This document shows, in pieces, positions 7,744-19,587 of a DNA stretch of 64,000 nucleotides. How positions within the stretch are numbered: position 1 is the first letter of the stretch; the number at the start of each line of letters is the position of its first letter. The translations under genes were made by a program, and so were the position numbers. The notes beneath the pieces were generated by a model, which ran no database searches, was not told the origin of the DNA, and saw only the letters and a program-made list of their open reading frames with translations. The stretch comes from Tabrizicola fusiformis (GTDB taxonomy: Bacteria > Pseudomonadota > Alphaproteobacteria > Rhodobacterales > Rhodobacteraceae): contig NZ_JABUHN010000006.1 in NCBI RefSeq assembly GCF_013328815.1, forward strand, positions 124,001 through 188,000, in the 5' to 3' direction.

Positions 7744-10401
7744 TTACGCCCCCAATGCGACTTCGGCCGCCTTGATGGCCGCCTCGGCCAGCGCGATATC
7801 CGCGCCGCCGCCCTGCGCCATGTCAGGCCGCCCGCCGCCGCCCTTGCCGCCAAGCGCCTCAACCGCCGCCTTGGCCAGCGTCACCGCCGAAATCCGCCCG
7901 GTGAGGTCTTCGGTCACCCCCACGGCCACCGCCGGTTTCGCCCCGGTATCGGCGATCAGCAGCACCGCGCCCGAGCCGATCTGCGCCTTGAGCGCGTCGA
8001 TCAGCCCCGGAAGATCCTTGCCCGAGACGCCCGACAGCACCTGCGCCACGAATTTCACGCCGTTGATGTCGCGGGCTTCCGGGCCACCGCCCTTGCCGCC
8101 CATCGCCACTTCGCGGCGCAGTTGCGCCACTTCGTTTTGCAGCGCGCGGGTCTCGGCCTGCATGTTGTCCAGCTTTTGCAGCGCCTCGGCCGCATTGGGC
8201 GATTTCAGTCGGGCCAAGAGCCCGTGCAGATCGTCCGACGCCCGCTCCAGATGGTCAATCGCCGCCGCACCCGTCAGCGCCTCGATCCGCCGCACGCCCG
8301 CCGACGAGGCCGAGTCACCCAGGATGAAGAAGGCGCCAATATCGCCGGTCCTCGCCACATGGGTGCCGCCGCACAGCTCAAGGCTGTAGGTGTTGCCATC
8401 GGTCCCCTTGGCGCTGCCTTCCAGCACGCCCATCGAAACCACGCGCACCTCTTCGCCATATTTCTCGCCAAACAGCGCCTGCGCCCCCAGCGCCCGGGCA
8501 TCGTCGGGCGTCATGATGCGGGTGTCCACCCGGCTGTTCTGCCGCACGAAGGCATTCACCTCGGCCTGCACCGATTTCAGCTCGTCCGGGGTCAGGCCCT
8601 TGGAATGGCTGAAGTCGAACCGCAGACGGTCGGGCGCGTTCAGACTGCCCTTCTGCGCCACATGATCCCCCAGCGCACGGCGCAACGCCTCATGCAGCAG
8701 GTGGGTGGCCGAATGGTTGGCGCGGATCGCGCTGCGGCGGCCATGGCTGACCTCCAGCTTGGCCGGCTGGCCGCGCAGGATGCTGCCCTCGGTCACCGTG
8801 GCGATGTGCTGGAAGACGCCCGCCGTCTTGCGGGTGTCGGTCACCTCGGCGGTGCCGGTCGCGGTGCGGATAAAGCCGTGATCGCCCACCTGCCCGCCGC
8901 TTTCGGCATAGAACGGCGTCTGGTTCACCACGATCTGCACCGAAGTCCCGGTTTCGGCCGAACCGACCTGCGCCCCGTCGCGCACCAGCGCCTGAATCTG
9001 GCCCTCGGCCGCCTCAAGGTCATACCCGAGGAATTCGGTCACGCCATGGGCTTCGGCGATTTCATACCAGACCTTGGCATCGGCAGCACCGCCCGCGCCC
9101 GACCAGCTTGCCCGCGCCTTGGCCTTCTGCTCTTCCATCGCGGCATCGAAACCCTGCAAGTCCACCGCGCGGTCCTTTTCGCGCAGCACATCCTGCGTCA
9201 GGTCCAGCGGGAACCCATAGGTGTCATAAAGCTTGAAGGCCACCGAACCCGGCAGCGCACCGCCCTCGGGCAGCCGGTCCAACTCGTCATTGAGGAGGCG
9301 CAGGCCCCGGTCCAGCGTGGTCTTGAACCGGGTCTCTTCCAGCCGCTGGGTTTCTTCGATCAGGCTTTGCGCCCGCACCAGTTCGGGATAGGCCGCCCCC
9401 ATCTGCCGCACCAGCGCCGCGACCAGCTTGTGCATCACCGGCTCTTGCGCGCCCAGCATATGGGCGTGGCGCATCGCGCGGCGCATGATCCGGCGCAGCA
9501 CATAGCCGCGCCCCTCGTTCGAAGGCGTCACCCCGTCGGCGATCAGGAACGAGGTCGAACGCAGATGGTCAGCGATCACCCGGTGGCTGGTCTTGCCCGG
9601 CCCGTCCGGGTCGGTGTTGGTGGCGTGCGCCGAAGCCTCGATCAGGCTGCGCATCAGGTCGGTGTCGTAATTGTCATGCTTGCCCTGCAACAGGGCGCCG
9701 ATCCGCTCAAGCCCCATGCCGGTGTCGATCGACTGCATGTCCAGCGGGCGCATCGTGCCATCCGCGAACTGCTCGTTCTGCATGAAAACGTTGTTCCAGA
9801 TCTCGATGAAACGGTCGCCGTCCTCTTCCGCCGAACCGGGCGGGCCGCCCCAGATGCTCGGCCCGTGGTCATAGAAAATCTCGGTGCAGGGGCCGCAGGG
9901 GCCGGTCGGCCCCATCCGCCAGAAGTTGTCATCGGTGGGAATGCGGATGATCCGGCTGTCGGGCAGTCCCGCCACCTTCTTCCAGATGCCCGCCGCCTCA
10001 TCATCGGTGTGATAGACGGTGACCAGAAGCCGGTCCTTGTTCAGGCCGAAATCCTTGGTCAGCAATTCCCAGGCAAAGGCGATGGCCTGATCCTTGAAAT
10101 AGTCGCCAAAGCTGAAATTGCCCAGCATTTCAAAGAAGGTATGGTGGCGCGCGGTATAGCCCACATTGTCAAGGTCATTGTGCTTGCCGCCCGCGCGGAC
10201 GCATTTCTGTGCCGTTGTGGCGCGTTTGTAATCCCGCGTCTCGACCCCGGTGAACAGGTTCTTGAACTGCACCATGCCCGAATTGGCGAACATCAGCGTC
10301 GGGTCGTTGCGCGGCACCAGGGGGCTGCTGTCCACCCGGCGGTGGCCGTTGCGCTCAAAGAAATCGAGGTAGGTGGAGCGGATGTCGTTCAAGGACGCCA
10401 T
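7744..10401 (-). CDS. alaS: Alanyl-tRNA synthetase
   Basis: Charges tRNA-Ala. The 885 residues cover the full architecture: class II catalytic core from [15 protein letters not shown] with [14 protein letters not shown], the tRNA-recognition region, the editing domain with zinc ligands in [13 protein letters not shown] (about 560) and [13 protein letters not shown] (about 677), and the C-terminal DHHA1-type C-Ala domain ending [16 protein letters not shown]. Ordinary essential gene, transcribed before the DUF1330 gene. Confidence 0.97.
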   Translation of the reverse strand: MASLNDIRSTYLDFFERNGHRRVDSSPLVPRNDPTLMFANSGMVQFKNLFTGVETRDYKRATTAQKCVRAGGKHNDLDNVGYTARHHTFFEMLGNFSFGDYFKDQAIAFAWELLTKDFGLNKDRLLVTVYHTDDEAAGIWKKVAGLPDSRIIRIPTDDNFWRMGPTGPCGPCTEIFYDHGPSIWGGPPGSAEEDGDRFIEIWNNVFMQNEQFADGTMRPLDMQSIDTGMGLERIGALLQGKHDNYDTDLMRSLIEASAHATNTDPDGPGKTSHRVIADHLRSTSFLIADGVTPSNEGRGYVLRRIMRRAMRHAHMLGAQEPVMHKLVAALVRQMGAAYPELVRAQSLIEETQRLEETRFKTTLDRGLRLLNDELDRLPEGGALPGSVAFKLYDTYGFPLDLTQDVLREKDRAVDLQGFDAAMEEQKAKARASWSGAGGAADAKVWYEIAEAHGVTEFLGYDLEAAEGQIQALVRDGAQVGSAETGTSVQIVVNQTPFYAESGGQVGDHGFIRTATGTAEVTDTRKTAGVFQHIATVTEGSILRGQPAKLEVSHGRRSAIRANHSATHLLHEALRRALGDHVAQKGSLNAPDRLRFDFSHSKGLTPDELKSVQAEVNAFVRQNSRVDTRIMTPDDARALGAQALFGEKYGEEVRVVSMGVLEGSAKGTDGNTYSLELCGGTHVARTGDIGAFFILGDSASSAGVRRIEALTGAAAIDHLERASDDLHGLLARLKSPNAAEALQKLDNMQAETRALQNEVAQLRREVAMGGKGGGPEARDINGVKFVAQVLSGVSGKDLPGLIDALKAQIGSGAVLLIADTGAKPAVAVGVTEDLTGRISAVTLAKAAVEALGGKGGGGRPDMAQGGGADIALAEAAIKAAEVALGA

Positions 10402-10492
10402 GGGAAACCCTTCGGGAAACGCTTGTCGAAAGCCCGTTTAGCCCCCGGCGCCCGCCCTGTCCACGGCCAATTCACCCGTCAACTCGCTGCGT

Positions 10493-10530
10493 AAAACACA
10501 GGGCCGGGACAATGCCCGGCCCTGTGTTTT
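10493..10530 (-). terminator. recA intrinsic terminator (perfect 16-bp stem)
   Basis: AAAACACAGGGCCGGG, loop of 6 nt, then the exact complement ending in TGTGTTTT. The A/T ends make it functional in either direction. It sits 17-54 bp past the recA stop. A second small inverted repeat, CTGATC-N8-GATCAG (10531-10550), spans the recA stop codon. Confidence 0.85.
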
Positions 10531-10546
10531 CTGATCAAATTCCCGA

Positions 10547-11614
10547 TCAGTCGTCGAGAACGTCATCCCCCGGCGCCACCGAGAAATCGAGCCCGTTGGC
10601 GGCACGGATCTTGTCCTCGATATCCATGGCGACCGAGGGGTTCTGCTTGAGGAAGGTCTTGGCATTCTCGCGGCCCTGACCGATCCGCTCATCCTTGTAG
10701 GAATACCAGCTCCCGGATTTCTCGACCACGCCGGCCTTGACGCCGATATCCACCAGCTCGCCCACTTTCGAGATGCCTTCGCCATACATGATGTCGAATT
10801 CCACCTCTTTGAACGGCGGCGAGACCTTGTTCTTGACCACCTTCACCCGGGTCGAGTTGCCGATCACCTCGTCACGGTCCTTGATCGCACCCGTGCGGCG
10901 GATGTCGAGACGCACCGAAGCGTAGAATTTGAGCGCATTGCCCCCGGTGGTGGTTTCCGGGCTGCCGAACATCACGCCGATCTTCATGCGGATCTGGTTG
11001 ATGAAGATCACCATGCAGTTGGAGCGTCCGATGCTGGCGGTCAGCTTGCGCATGGCCTGGCTCATCAGGCGGGCCTGGCTGCCCATCTGCATGTCACCCA
11101 TATCGCCTTCGATTTCCGATTTCGGCACCAGCGCCGCGACCGAGTCGACCACGATCAGGCTGACCGCGCCCGAGCGCACCAGCGTATCGACAATCTCCAG
11201 CGCCTGCTCGCCGGTATCGGGCTGCGAGATCAGGAGTTCGTCCAGATTGACACCCAGCTTCTTGGCATATTGCGGGTCCAGCGCGTGTTCGGCATCGACA
11301 AAGGCGCAGACACCGCCCTTTTTCTGCGCTTCGGCCACCACATGCAGCGTCAGTGTCGTCTTGCCCGAGCTTTCCGGCCCGTAAATCTCGATGATGCGGC
11401 CCTGCGGCAGGCCGCCGATCCCCAGCGCGATGTCAAGGCCAAGGCTGCCGGTCGAGGTCGCCTCAATCTCCATCGCCGGGCTGTTGGCGCCCAGTTTCAT
11501 GATCGAGCCCTTGCCGAACTGCCGCTCGATCTGAGCCAGCGCGCTTTCCAGCGCCTTCGCCTTGTCCATGTCCCGCTTCCCGTTCAGATCGAGGAGGTTC
11601 GCCACCGCCGCCAT
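10547..11614 (-). CDS. recA: Recombinase A
   Basis: DNA strand-exchange protein and co-protease for LexA, 355 residues. Visible: Walker [10 protein letters not shown] (about 72-80), Walker B region [18 protein letters not shown]-binding loop L1 [20 protein letters not shown] and L2 [21 protein letters not shown], and an acidic tail ending GDDVLDD. I chose the ATG at 11614 because an AGGG ribosome-binding sequence lies 8 nt upstream; the ATG at 11620 is too close to it. Two degenerate SOS-box-like sequences lie 50-90 bp upstream. Confidence 0.97.
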   Translation of the reverse strand: MAAVANLLDLNGKRDMDKAKALESALAQIERQFGKGSIMKLGANSPAMEIEATSTGSLGLDIALGIGGLPQGRIIEIYGPESSGKTTLTLHVVAEAQKKGGVCAFVDAEHALDPQYAKKLGVNLDELLISQPDTGEQALEIVDTLVRSGAVSLIVVDSVAALVPKSEIEGDMGDMQMGSQARLMSQAMRKLTASIGRSNCMVIFINQIRMKIGVMFGSPETTTGGNALKFYASVRLDIRRTGAIKDRDEVIGNSTRVKVVKNKVSPPFKEVEFDIMYGEGISKVGELVDIGVKAGVVEKSGSWYSYKDERIGQGRENAKTFLKQNPSVAMDIEDKIRAANGLDFSVAPGDDVLDD

Positions 11615-11663
11615 TGTCATCGCCCTTATGTCATGGCCGCCGGGGGGCGGCAATTGCGGGTTT

Positions 11664-11703
11664 GTTCCCCGTTTGTTTGCGTTTATGCAGACAAAACGGG
11701 AAC
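11664..11703. promoter_or_regulatory. Candidate LexA/SOS operator region between recA and the divergent gene
   Basis: GTTCCCCGTTTGTTT (plus, 11664-11678) and GTTCCCGTTTTGTCT (minus, 11703-11689) form an imperfect inverted repeat with a 10-nt spacer. Each arm resembles the alphaproteobacterial LexA box GTTC-N7-GTTC with a degenerate second half (GTTT, GTCT). Position fits recA autoregulation. Confidence 0.45.
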
Positions 11704-11793
11704 AGATCAATCGAATTTTCGTAAACCAAGCTTTAATCGCCAAGGATTAAGGAATAGTTATCGCGCGACGAAGCCGAGGGAGTGTGACGGACG

Positions 11794-12387
11794 ATGCTGG
11801 TATTCTGGAAGCCGCGGCTGGTGTTTCTGGCCACGCCCAAGGCGGGCTCGACCGCGATCGAAGTGGCGCTGGGCAGTCTGGCCTCGCTGGCCGTCACCAA
11901 CCCGCCCGAGCTGAAACACACCACGGCCAACCGCTTCAACCGCTTCCTTGCCCCCTATCTTGCCGTCGCCAACGGTGGCAGCTTTGAGCTTTGCGCCCTG
12001 ATGCGCGAGCCAACCGACTGGCTGGGAAGCTGGTATCGCTACCGGCAGCGCGACGGCGTGCCGCCCGCCCGCTCGACCCGGAACATGAGCTTTGAAGAGT
12101 TCGTCCGCGCCTATTGCCAGACCGAGCGGCTGGAATTTGCCAATGTCGGCAACCAGTCGAACTGCCTGCGCACCCGCGACGGCGGCCGGGTGCAGCACCT
12201 GTTCCGCTATGAGCGGATGGAGGATTTCGTCGAATTCCTCGAAGACCGGCTGGATTGCGTCATCACCCTGCCGCGCCTCAACGTCTCTCCCGCAGGGCAG
12301 ACCGAGCTTTCGGCGGAAACCGCGGCCCTGCTGCGGCAGACCCTTGCCGATGACTATGCGCTTTATGAAAGCCTGCTGCCTGCTTGA
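11794..12387 (+). CDS. Sulfotransferase-like P-loop protein
   Basis: A 197-residue protein of the sulfotransferase superfamily: the N-terminal LVFLATPKAGSTAIEVAL is a 5'-phosphosulfate-binding-loop motif and ALMREPTDWLGSWYRYRQ is a typical 3'-phosphate-binding segment. FEEFVRAYC and HLFRYERMEDFVEFLEDRL follow the same fold. No acceptor can be named. It diverges from recA and shares the region with the SOS-like sequences, so SOS control is possible but unproven. Length and motifs look complete for the short bacterial sulfotransferase group. Confidence 0.7.
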   Translation: MLVFWKPRLVFLATPKAGSTAIEVALGSLASLAVTNPPELKHTTANRFNRFLAPYLAVANGGSFELCALMREPTDWLGSWYRYRQRDGVPPARSTRNMSFEEFVRAYCQTERLEFANVGNQSNCLRTRDGGRVQHLFRYERMEDFVEFLEDRLDCVITLPRLNVSPAGQTELSAETAALLRQTLADDYALYESLLPA

Positions 12388-12404
12388 CCCTCAATGAATG
12401 CCCG

Positions 12405-14738
12405 TCAATGAAGCTGCCCCTGCACCGTTGCCGTCAGGTCTGACAGCGAGAAGGGTTTCGGCAGGAAGACCGAGTTCGGAATGCGCGACTGCATTTCGGC
12501 CAGCGAATCCTCGGCGTAACCCGAAACGAAGATCACCCGCACGTTGGGCCGGTCCTCCAGCGCGCGCTTGACCCAGCTTGGCCCGTCCATCCCCGGCATC
12601 ACCACATCGGTGACGAAGACATCGACAGCCAGCGCCGGATCTTCCAGCGTCTTCAGCGCCTCTTCGGCATTCTCGGCCTCAAGCACGGTATAGCCGCGCA
12701 TCCGCAGGGCCCGGCTGGCAAAGGCGCGCACCGGCGCCTCGTCTTCGACCAGCAGGACCACGCCTTCGCCCGGGCGCATCACCATGGGGCGCGGCGCCTC
12801 GGCCGGAAGGGCGGCCTCGGGCGCGGCATGGATCGGGAACCAGAGGCTGAAGACCGTGCCCTCGCCTTCGGTCGAATCGACGAAGATAAAGCCGCCCGAC
12901 TGTTTGACGATGCCATAGGCCATCGACAGGCCCAGCCCGGTGCCCTCGCCCACCTTTTTCGTGGTGAAGAACGGCTCGAAGATCTTTTGCAGCCGGTCCT
13001 CAGGAATGCCGCAGCCGGTGTCGGAGACCCGCACCACGGCATAATCGCCCGGCGGCACCACGGCACGGTCGCGGCGCATTTCCGCGTGCAGTTCGACCGC
13101 CTCTGTCTCGATACGGATGGTGCCGCCTTCGGCCATGGCGTCACGCGCGTTGACGACAAGGTTCAGGATCACCTGTTCCAGCTTGCGCCGGTCGGCACGG
13201 ATCGGGCCAAGGTCGGGCGCATGGGCCAGCCGCAGCTTGACCTTCTCGCCCACCAGCCGGTTGAGCAGATGGGTGAGGTCCGAGAGGAGATCCTGCAAAT
13301 CCAGCCGCTCGGGCTTCAGCGTCTGCTTGCGCGAAAAGGCCAGCAACTGCCCGACCAGTGCCGCGGCGCGGTTGGCATTCTGATGGATCTGGATCAGGTC
13401 GGCATAATCCGGGTCCGAACTGTCATGGCGCAGCAGCAGAAGGTCGCAATGACCCGAGATCGCCGTCAGCAGATTGTTGAAATCATGGGCCACGCCGCCG
13501 GCAAGCTGGCCAATCGCCTGCATCTTCTGGCTTTGCGCCATCTGCGCCTCAAGCGTTTTCAGCGCGGTGGCATCCTGCAACACCGCCAGAACCCCCGGTC
13601 GCCCGCCCTCGGCCGTGCGCTTCAAAGTGACCTGCACGAAAACCTCGGGCCCAAGGCTGCGGGCATTCAGCACCTGCGCGCCGCCGGGCAGCCGTTCGGC
13701 GGCCACATCGGCCAGCCAATCGCCCACCGGGCGGCCAAGCCCGTCGAACAGATCATGGACCGGCGGCAGCGCCTCGGCCGCGAGATGCAGCAGATCGCGG
13801 GCGGCGCGGTTGGCCTGCCGCAGCGCGCCATCGGGCGCGAAACTGAGCAGGGGCACCGGCACCTGTTCGAAATCGGTGCTGGCGGCGCGGGCATCGGCCC
13901 GGTTTGATACCGGCAGGAGATAAATCTCACGCCGTTCAGCCATGCCCTCCACCTCGGCCAGAATGGCGCGCACCGGGCCATCGGCGCCGGTCACCTCCAC
14001 CTCTTCGCCGGAATGCAACAGCGGCGCGGTGAAGACCCGGTCCAGCCGCTTGGGCCGCCCCCCCAGAAGGCGGCGCATCGCCTCATTGGTGAAAAGGACC
14101 ACGCCCTGTTTGTTCGCCGTCAGCATCGGCAGCGACAGCCCGTCGGAACCGCGGCCGGTGCTGCCGCGATCCTGAAACTCTTCCAGCCGCCAGAGGAACT
14201 GCCCGCGTTCCAGCCGATGCACCGACAGGCGGGTATGGCCGCGGCGGGTGACGACATCCTCACGCGCGGCACCTTGCGCCGCGGCGCGCGTCTGCAACCG
14301 GAACAGCACCGAGGAGGGGGCTGCAAAATGCTCGGCCAAGGTGGCAACCAATGTCGCCGCGCCCGTCGGAAACCGCGCGGTCGCGGCCGCATTGCGGAAG
14401 CCGATTTCACCAAGGGAATCAGTGGTGAAACAGGGGGCGGCATCCTGCGCCATCAGGCTGGCCAGCCGCCGGTCCAACTGCCCTGCCCGGTGGCGGCGCC
14501 ATTGCGCCAGTGCCACCAGCGCCCCGACAAGGCCAAGCAGCGTGGCCCCCGAAACCAGCGCCGGCCAGCGCAGCAAGGGTTGCGACGTGGCAAGCGCCAC
14601 CGCCAGCACCATCACGGCCACCGCCACGATCATCCAGCCGCCTGCCACGGGCCGCGCCCGCCGGGCGAAGATTGTCGCCACGCTGATCTCGTTTCCGGTC
14701 ACCTGACCCTCCGTCCGGGGGAATCGCCTGCTGGCCAT
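12405..14738 (-). CDS. cckA: Cell-cycle hybrid histidine kinase CckA
   Basis: A 777-residue membrane hybrid kinase that in alphaproteobacteria feeds phosphate through ChpT to CtrA; in Rhodobacter this controls motility and gene transfer agent production. Order: two transmembrane helices (about 33-80), PAS-type sensory regions (about 90-390), HisKA with the phospho-accepting His in [19 protein letters not shown] (about 417), HATPase with [10 protein letters not shown] and [18 protein letters not shown], and a C-terminal receiver starting [12 protein letters not shown] with the acceptor Asp in [12 protein letters not shown] (about 710). The single-receiver layout and the HDFNNLL H-box are characteristic of CckA. 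Confidence 0.92.
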   Translation of the reverse strand: MASRRFPRTEGQVTGNEISVATIFARRARPVAGGWMIVAVAVMVLAVALATSQPLLRWPALVSGATLLGLVGALVALAQWRRHRAGQLDRRLASLMAQDAAPCFTTDSLGEIGFRNAAATARFPTGAATLVATLAEHFAAPSSVLFRLQTRAAAQGAAREDVVTRRGHTRLSVHRLERGQFLWRLEEFQDRGSTGRGSDGLSLPMLTANKQGVVLFTNEAMRRLLGGRPKRLDRVFTAPLLHSGEEVEVTGADGPVRAILAEVEGMAERREIYLLPVSNRADARAASTDFEQVPVPLLSFAPDGALRQANRAARDLLHLAAEALPPVHDLFDGLGRPVGDWLADVAAERLPGGAQVLNARSLGPEVFVQVTLKRTAEGGRPGVLAVLQDATALKTLEAQMAQSQKMQAIGQLAGGVAHDFNNLLTAISGHCDLLLLRHDSSDPDYADLIQIHQNANRAAALVGQLLAFSRKQTLKPERLDLQDLLSDLTHLLNRLVGEKVKLRLAHAPDLGPIRADRRKLEQVILNLVVNARDAMAEGGTIRIETEAVELHAEMRRDRAVVPPGDYAVVRVSDTGCGIPEDRLQKIFEPFFTTKKVGEGTGLGLSMAYGIVKQSGGFIFVDSTEGEGTVFSLWFPIHAAPEAALPAEAPRPMVMRPGEGVVLLVEDEAPVRAFASRALRMRGYTVLEAENAEEALKTLEDPALAVDVFVTDVVMPGMDGPSWVKRALEDRPNVRVIFVSGYAEDSLAEMQSRIPNSVFLPKPFSLSDLTATVQGQLH

Positions 14739-14816
14739 TGGGCGGTCAAATCGTTAAGCCGCCCTTAACCCCGGGGGATAAAACGCGAAAACTCCTTCTG
14801 GCTGTGTAGGGGCCGG

Positions 14817-15965
14817 TCAGGCGCGCGTCAACAACGCAAGGTAGAATCCATCAGCCCCCTGCAAGGGCGTCAGACGCAACTCTCCGGTCTGGCGCCAACC
14901 GCTGTGTCGGGCCAGAAACGCCGCAACCTGCGCGGCGTTCTCACTGTGCAACAGCGAGCAGGTCGCATAGGCCAGCACGCCGCCGGGCGCCACCATCGGC
15001 GCGGCACGGTCCATGATCTGCGCCTGCACCTGCTGAATCTGCGCCAGCCGGGCGGCATCCAGCGCCCATTTGCCCTGCGGATCGCGCCGCCACGAACCCG
15101 AGCCGGAGCAGGGAACATCTGTCAGGATCAAGTCGTAGTATTTTGTTTTTTCTGGGTTATCCGTCAGAGCAACCTTCACCCCGGCCCGGGTGGCCCGTGC
15201 CGTCAGGTCGCGCATCCGCCCCGGGCTGGCGTCATGGGCGTAAAGCTTGAGCCGGGCGCGCGCCGCCATGGCGAGCGTCTTGCCCCCACCGCCCGCGCAA
15301 TGGTCCAGCACCCGCATTCCGTCGCGCAGCGGCAGCGCCGCGACCACCGCCTGCGAGGCGGCGTCCTGTAATTCGACCAGCCCGTCGAGATAGGTCGTCG
15401 CATTCTGGATTTTCCGTGCGTTTGAAGTCACTTCCAAAGCGGAGCTTGCAAGATGGTGGAACTCTGCACCAATCCCCTCGGCAGCAAGTTGCGCCAGCGC
15501 CTCCTCCCGCGACAGCCGGGCAAGGTTCACCCGCAGGAAGACCGGCGCGCGGTGGCGCAGCGCCTGCATCACCGGGGCGAAATCGGCGCCAAGACTGGCC
15601 TGCAACTGCGGCGCCAGCCAGTCGGGGCAATCCAGCGCCTCAAGCCCCTCGGGCGCATGGCCCGGCTCATCGCCGATTGCGGCGGGGGCGTGCCCCTCAC
15701 CCGTGAAAACCGAAGCCGGATCAATCCCTTCGGCGCGCAAGCTGCCAAGGATCAGGCCGCGCCCCGTCTCCCCCCCGCCAAGTGCTGCATAAGAGCGCCG
15801 GCAGCGCAGCGCCTGAAACACCAGATCGCGCAGCGCGGCGCGGTCACCCGAACCGGCAAAGCGGCTGGCGCGGCCCCAATTGGTCAGCGCCTGTTCGGCA
15901 GGGGTGCCCGACAGGATGCGGTCCAGCACCTCGATCGCGGCGGCGTGGCGGGCGACGGGGGTCAT
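14817..15965 (-). CDS. RsmB/NOP-family RNA (cytosine-5) methyltransferase
   Basis: SAM-dependent RNA m5C methyltransferase, 382 residues. An N-terminal NusB-like helical domain ([19 protein letters not shown]) precedes the catalytic domain. SAM binding: [17 protein letters not shown]. The two catalytic cysteines of this family are in [16 protein letters not shown] and [13 protein letters not shown]. Probably methylates 16S rRNA (RsmB-like, C967), although target specificity is inferred. The SDR start overlaps downstream/upstream by 4 nt (15962-15965), so the two genes are coupled. Confidence 0.88.
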   Translation of the reverse strand: MTPVARHAAAIEVLDRILSGTPAEQALTNWGRASRFAGSGDRAALRDLVFQALRCRRSYAALGGGETGRGLILGSLRAEGIDPASVFTGEGHAPAAIGDEPGHAPEGLEALDCPDWLAPQLQASLGADFAPVMQALRHRAPVFLRVNLARLSREEALAQLAAEGIGAEFHHLASSALEVTSNARKIQNATTYLDGLVELQDAASQAVVAALPLRDGMRVLDHCAGGGGKTLAMAARARLKLYAHDASPGRMRDLTARATRAGVKVALTDNPEKTKYYDLILTDVPCSGSGSWRRDPQGKWALDAARLAQIQQVQAQIMDRAAPMVAPGGVLAYATCSLLHSENAAQVAAFLARHSGWRQTGELRLTPLQGADGFYLALLTRA

Positions 15966-16708
15966 GCCTTGCGCTCCTGAAGGATATTGCCGCCATCGAC
16001 CACCAGCACGGCGCCGTTGACATAAGAGGCCCCGGGCGAGGCGAGGAAGGCCACAACCGCCGCCACCTCGTCGGGCCGTCCGGCGCGGCCCTGCGGCGTG
16101 GCGCGGGCGGCGTGCAACTCCGCGGAGGTCAGGGCTTCGGTGGCGATCCAGCCCGGTGCCACCGCGTTCACCGTCACGCCGCGCGCCGCTACCTCAAGCG
16201 CCAGCGCATGGGTCAGGCCCACCATCGCCGCCTTGGCGGTGGAATAGGCTGACTCGCCCGGAGAGGACACCATCGGTCCGGTGACCGAGGCCATCATCAC
16301 CACCCGGCCCGCGCCCCGCGCCACCATGCCCGGCAGAAAGGCCCGCGTCGTCAGAACCGCCGTGGTCAGCGAGGCATCCAAGGCCCGCCGCCAGTCGTCG
16401 GGGGAAAGGTCAAGGAACGTCCCCGTTGCAGCAGGCGCACCGACCGAGCCCATCCCGGCATTGTTCACCAGCACATCGACCGGCCCCACCGCCTCGTGCA
16501 GGCGGGCCACCGCAACCGGGTCGGTCAGGTCGCCCTGATGCGCGGTGACGCTGAACCCCTCAGCCATCAGTTCGGCGGCGCGGGCATGGATGCGGCCCGA
16601 GGTGGCGGTGATGGCCAAGGCAAATCCCGCCTGTCCCAGCGCCCGGGCACAGGCCATGCCGATGCCGCCCGGCGCCCCTGCCCCCGTGATCAATGCCCGC
16701 GCTGCCAT
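15962..16708 (-). CDS. SDR family oxidoreductase
   Basis: Classical short-chain dehydrogenase of 248 residues: NAD(P)-binding [30 protein letters not shown], catalytic Ser in [16 protein letters not shown], YxxxK as YSTAKAAM, and a C-terminal [17 protein letters not shown]. The pattern is closest to 3-oxoacyl-ACP-reductase-like (FabG-type) SDRs, but substrate cannot be told from sequence. Its stop overlaps the start of the RNA methyltransferase gene (ATGA), an association that is positional rather than biochemical. Confidence 0.88.
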   Translation of the reverse strand: MAARALITGAGAPGGIGMACARALGQAGFALAITATSGRIHARAAELMAEGFSVTAHQGDLTDPVAVARLHEAVGPVDVLVNNAGMGSVGAPAATGTFLDLSPDDWRRALDASLTTAVLTTRAFLPGMVARGAGRVVMMASVTGPMVSSPGESAYSTAKAAMVGLTHALALEVAARGVTVNAVAPGWIATEALTSAELHAARATPQGRAGRPDEVAAVVAFLASPGASYVNGAVLVVDGGNILQERKA

Positions 16709-16835
16709 GCGATCCCCCGTGTTCTGCCCCTACCTAGCGCGCGGCGCGGCCAAGGGAAACACCCGGCGAAACCGGGCGGCGCCTCTGGCAATCCCGGCCC
16801 GGCATCGCCATGTTGCGCCCGACAGGGAGAGGGCC

Positions 16836-17462
16836 ATGACCAAAGACGAACCGGCACCCGAGCGGATGTCGCAGGCATTGGCCCGCGTCGTGGCCGAAAC
16901 CGAAACCGAGCGGGTGACGATCGGCGATCTTTTCGCCCGGATCGGCGAGCGGGCGCATTACACGCTGCTGATCCTGTTTGCACTGCCCAATACCTTGCCG
17001 GGGATTCCCGGCACCTCGGCGGTGCTGGGGGTGCCGCTTCTGTATCTGACGCTGCAACTGGCGCTGGGGCGTGCGCCCTGGCTGCCGGGTTTCATCGCGC
17101 GCCGCTCGGTCGGGCGCGAGGCGCTGGCCTCGGTGCTGGAGCGGGCGCAGCCCTGGTTGCAGCGGGGTGAGCGTTACCTGAAACCGCGGCTGCGCGGCCT
17201 GACGGGCCCGTGGGCCGAACGCTGGGTGGGTATCTGCGCGGTGGTGCTGGCGGTGATGATCATGCTGCCCATCCCGTTCGGCAACATGCTGCCGGCGCTG
17301 GCCATCATCTTTGCGGCACTGGGGCTGATGGAGGAAGACGGGCTTTGGGTGGTGATCGGCGCCGTTACCGGAACGCTGGCATCTGCGGTGGTGGTTTTCG
17401 TGCTGTGGGCGGTGCTGAAAAGCGCGCTTTTCGTGGTTCTGGGGGCGTTCGGGCTGAATTAA
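16836..17462 (+). CDS. Exopolysaccharide synthesis ExoD family membrane protein
   Basis: A 208-residue integral membrane protein. After a short soluble head, IGDLFARIGERAHYTLLILFALPNTLPGIPGTS is the defining ExoD motif region; hydrophobic segments near residues 45-80, 130-165 and 175-205 follow. ExoD was named for altered exopolysaccharide and alkali sensitivity in rhizobia; its molecular function is unknown. Start at 16836 chosen because GGGAGAGGG lies just upstream and the protein then begins in register with the family. Confidence 0.85.
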   Translation: MTKDEPAPERMSQALARVVAETETERVTIGDLFARIGERAHYTLLILFALPNTLPGIPGTSAVLGVPLLYLTLQLALGRAPWLPGFIARRSVGREALASVLERAQPWLQRGERYLKPRLRGLTGPWAERWVGICAVVLAVMIMLPIPFGNMLPALAIIFAALGLMEEDGLWVVIGAVTGTLASAVVVFVLWAVLKSALFVVLGAFGLN

Positions 17463-17528
17463 TCCTCTGGGAAACCCGTCCGCCGCGGCTATGCTGGCCG
17501 CAAGGATGAGGTCAGAATGGAGGAAGTG

Positions 17529-17957
17529 ATGCACAAGTTTCTTCTGAGCTGCACGGCCAGCGCCGCCCTTCTTGGGGCTACGGCGGCCTATGGTGGTGGC
17601 ACCGTCGAGCCTTCGCCGGAACCGGAAGTCATTCCGGCCGCGGGTTCGTCTTCTTCGGGGGGGCTGATCGTGCCTCTGCTGTTGCTTCTGGTGCTGGCGG
17701 CGGCGGCCAGCAGTTCAGGCGATGGCGGCCCCCAGCCCAGCGACCGCCGGCTCAAGACCGACATCGCCTGGATCGGCATGGCGAAGAACGGGTTGCCGCT
17801 TTACCGCTATCGCTACCGCGGCCATGCCGCGGTGTTCGAGGGGGTGATGGCGCAGGATGTGGCCAACCTTTATCCCGAAGCGGTCCGGCACGGCGCGTCC
17901 GGCTGGATGGGGGTCGATTACGGCCGCCTTGGCCTGCAAATGCGGCGTGTCGCCTGA
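17529..17957 (+). CDS. Exported small protein with S74-type (endosialidase chaperone) domain
   Basis: A 142-residue protein: signal peptide (MHKFLLSCTASAALLGATAAYG), a Pro/Glu spacer, a hydrophobic segment (LIVPLLLLLVLAAAASSS, about 42-60), then a compact C-terminal domain with SDRRLKTDIAWIG, GLPLYRYRYRG, FEGVMAQDVANLYPEAV and GVDYGRLGLQMRRV. That pattern matches the intramolecular-chaperone/peptidase S74 domain of phage tail spikes, including the conserved SD...K start. The ATG at 17529 has AGGAAG upstream; an in-frame ATG at 17517 is less likely. No phage genes lie nearby. Confidence 0.7.
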   Translation: MHKFLLSCTASAALLGATAAYGGGTVEPSPEPEVIPAAGSSSSGGLIVPLLLLLVLAAAASSSGDGGPQPSDRRLKTDIAWIGMAKNGLPLYRYRYRGHAAVFEGVMAQDVANLYPEAVRHGASGWMGVDYGRLGLQMRRVA

Positions 17958-17967
17958 GAGACCGGGC

Positions 17968-17989
17968 GGCGGCGGGTCTCCCCGCCGCC
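17968..17989. terminator. Hairpin between convergent S74-domain gene and guaB
   Basis: GGCGGCGGG-TCTC-CCCGCCGCC, a perfect 9-bp GC stem in the 41-bp gap where the two genes converge. There is no U-tract, so it may act as an mRNA 3'-end barrier rather than a classic intrinsic terminator. Confidence 0.5.
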
Positions 17990-17998
17990 TGCCATGAC

Positions 17999-19498
<1,500 letters not shown>

Positions 19499-19587
19499 TC
19501 ACGGGGCGGCGGGAAGTGCAAGAGGCTTTCGCCCCTTGCGGGCGCCGGGTGGCTTTTGCAATGTGCCGCCAGTTGCAGGAGGCCCGC

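Noticed and set aside
17529-17957. Prophage remnant
   Set aside because: Only the chaperone-like domain resembles phage; no other phage gene is nearby and the protein has its own signal peptide.
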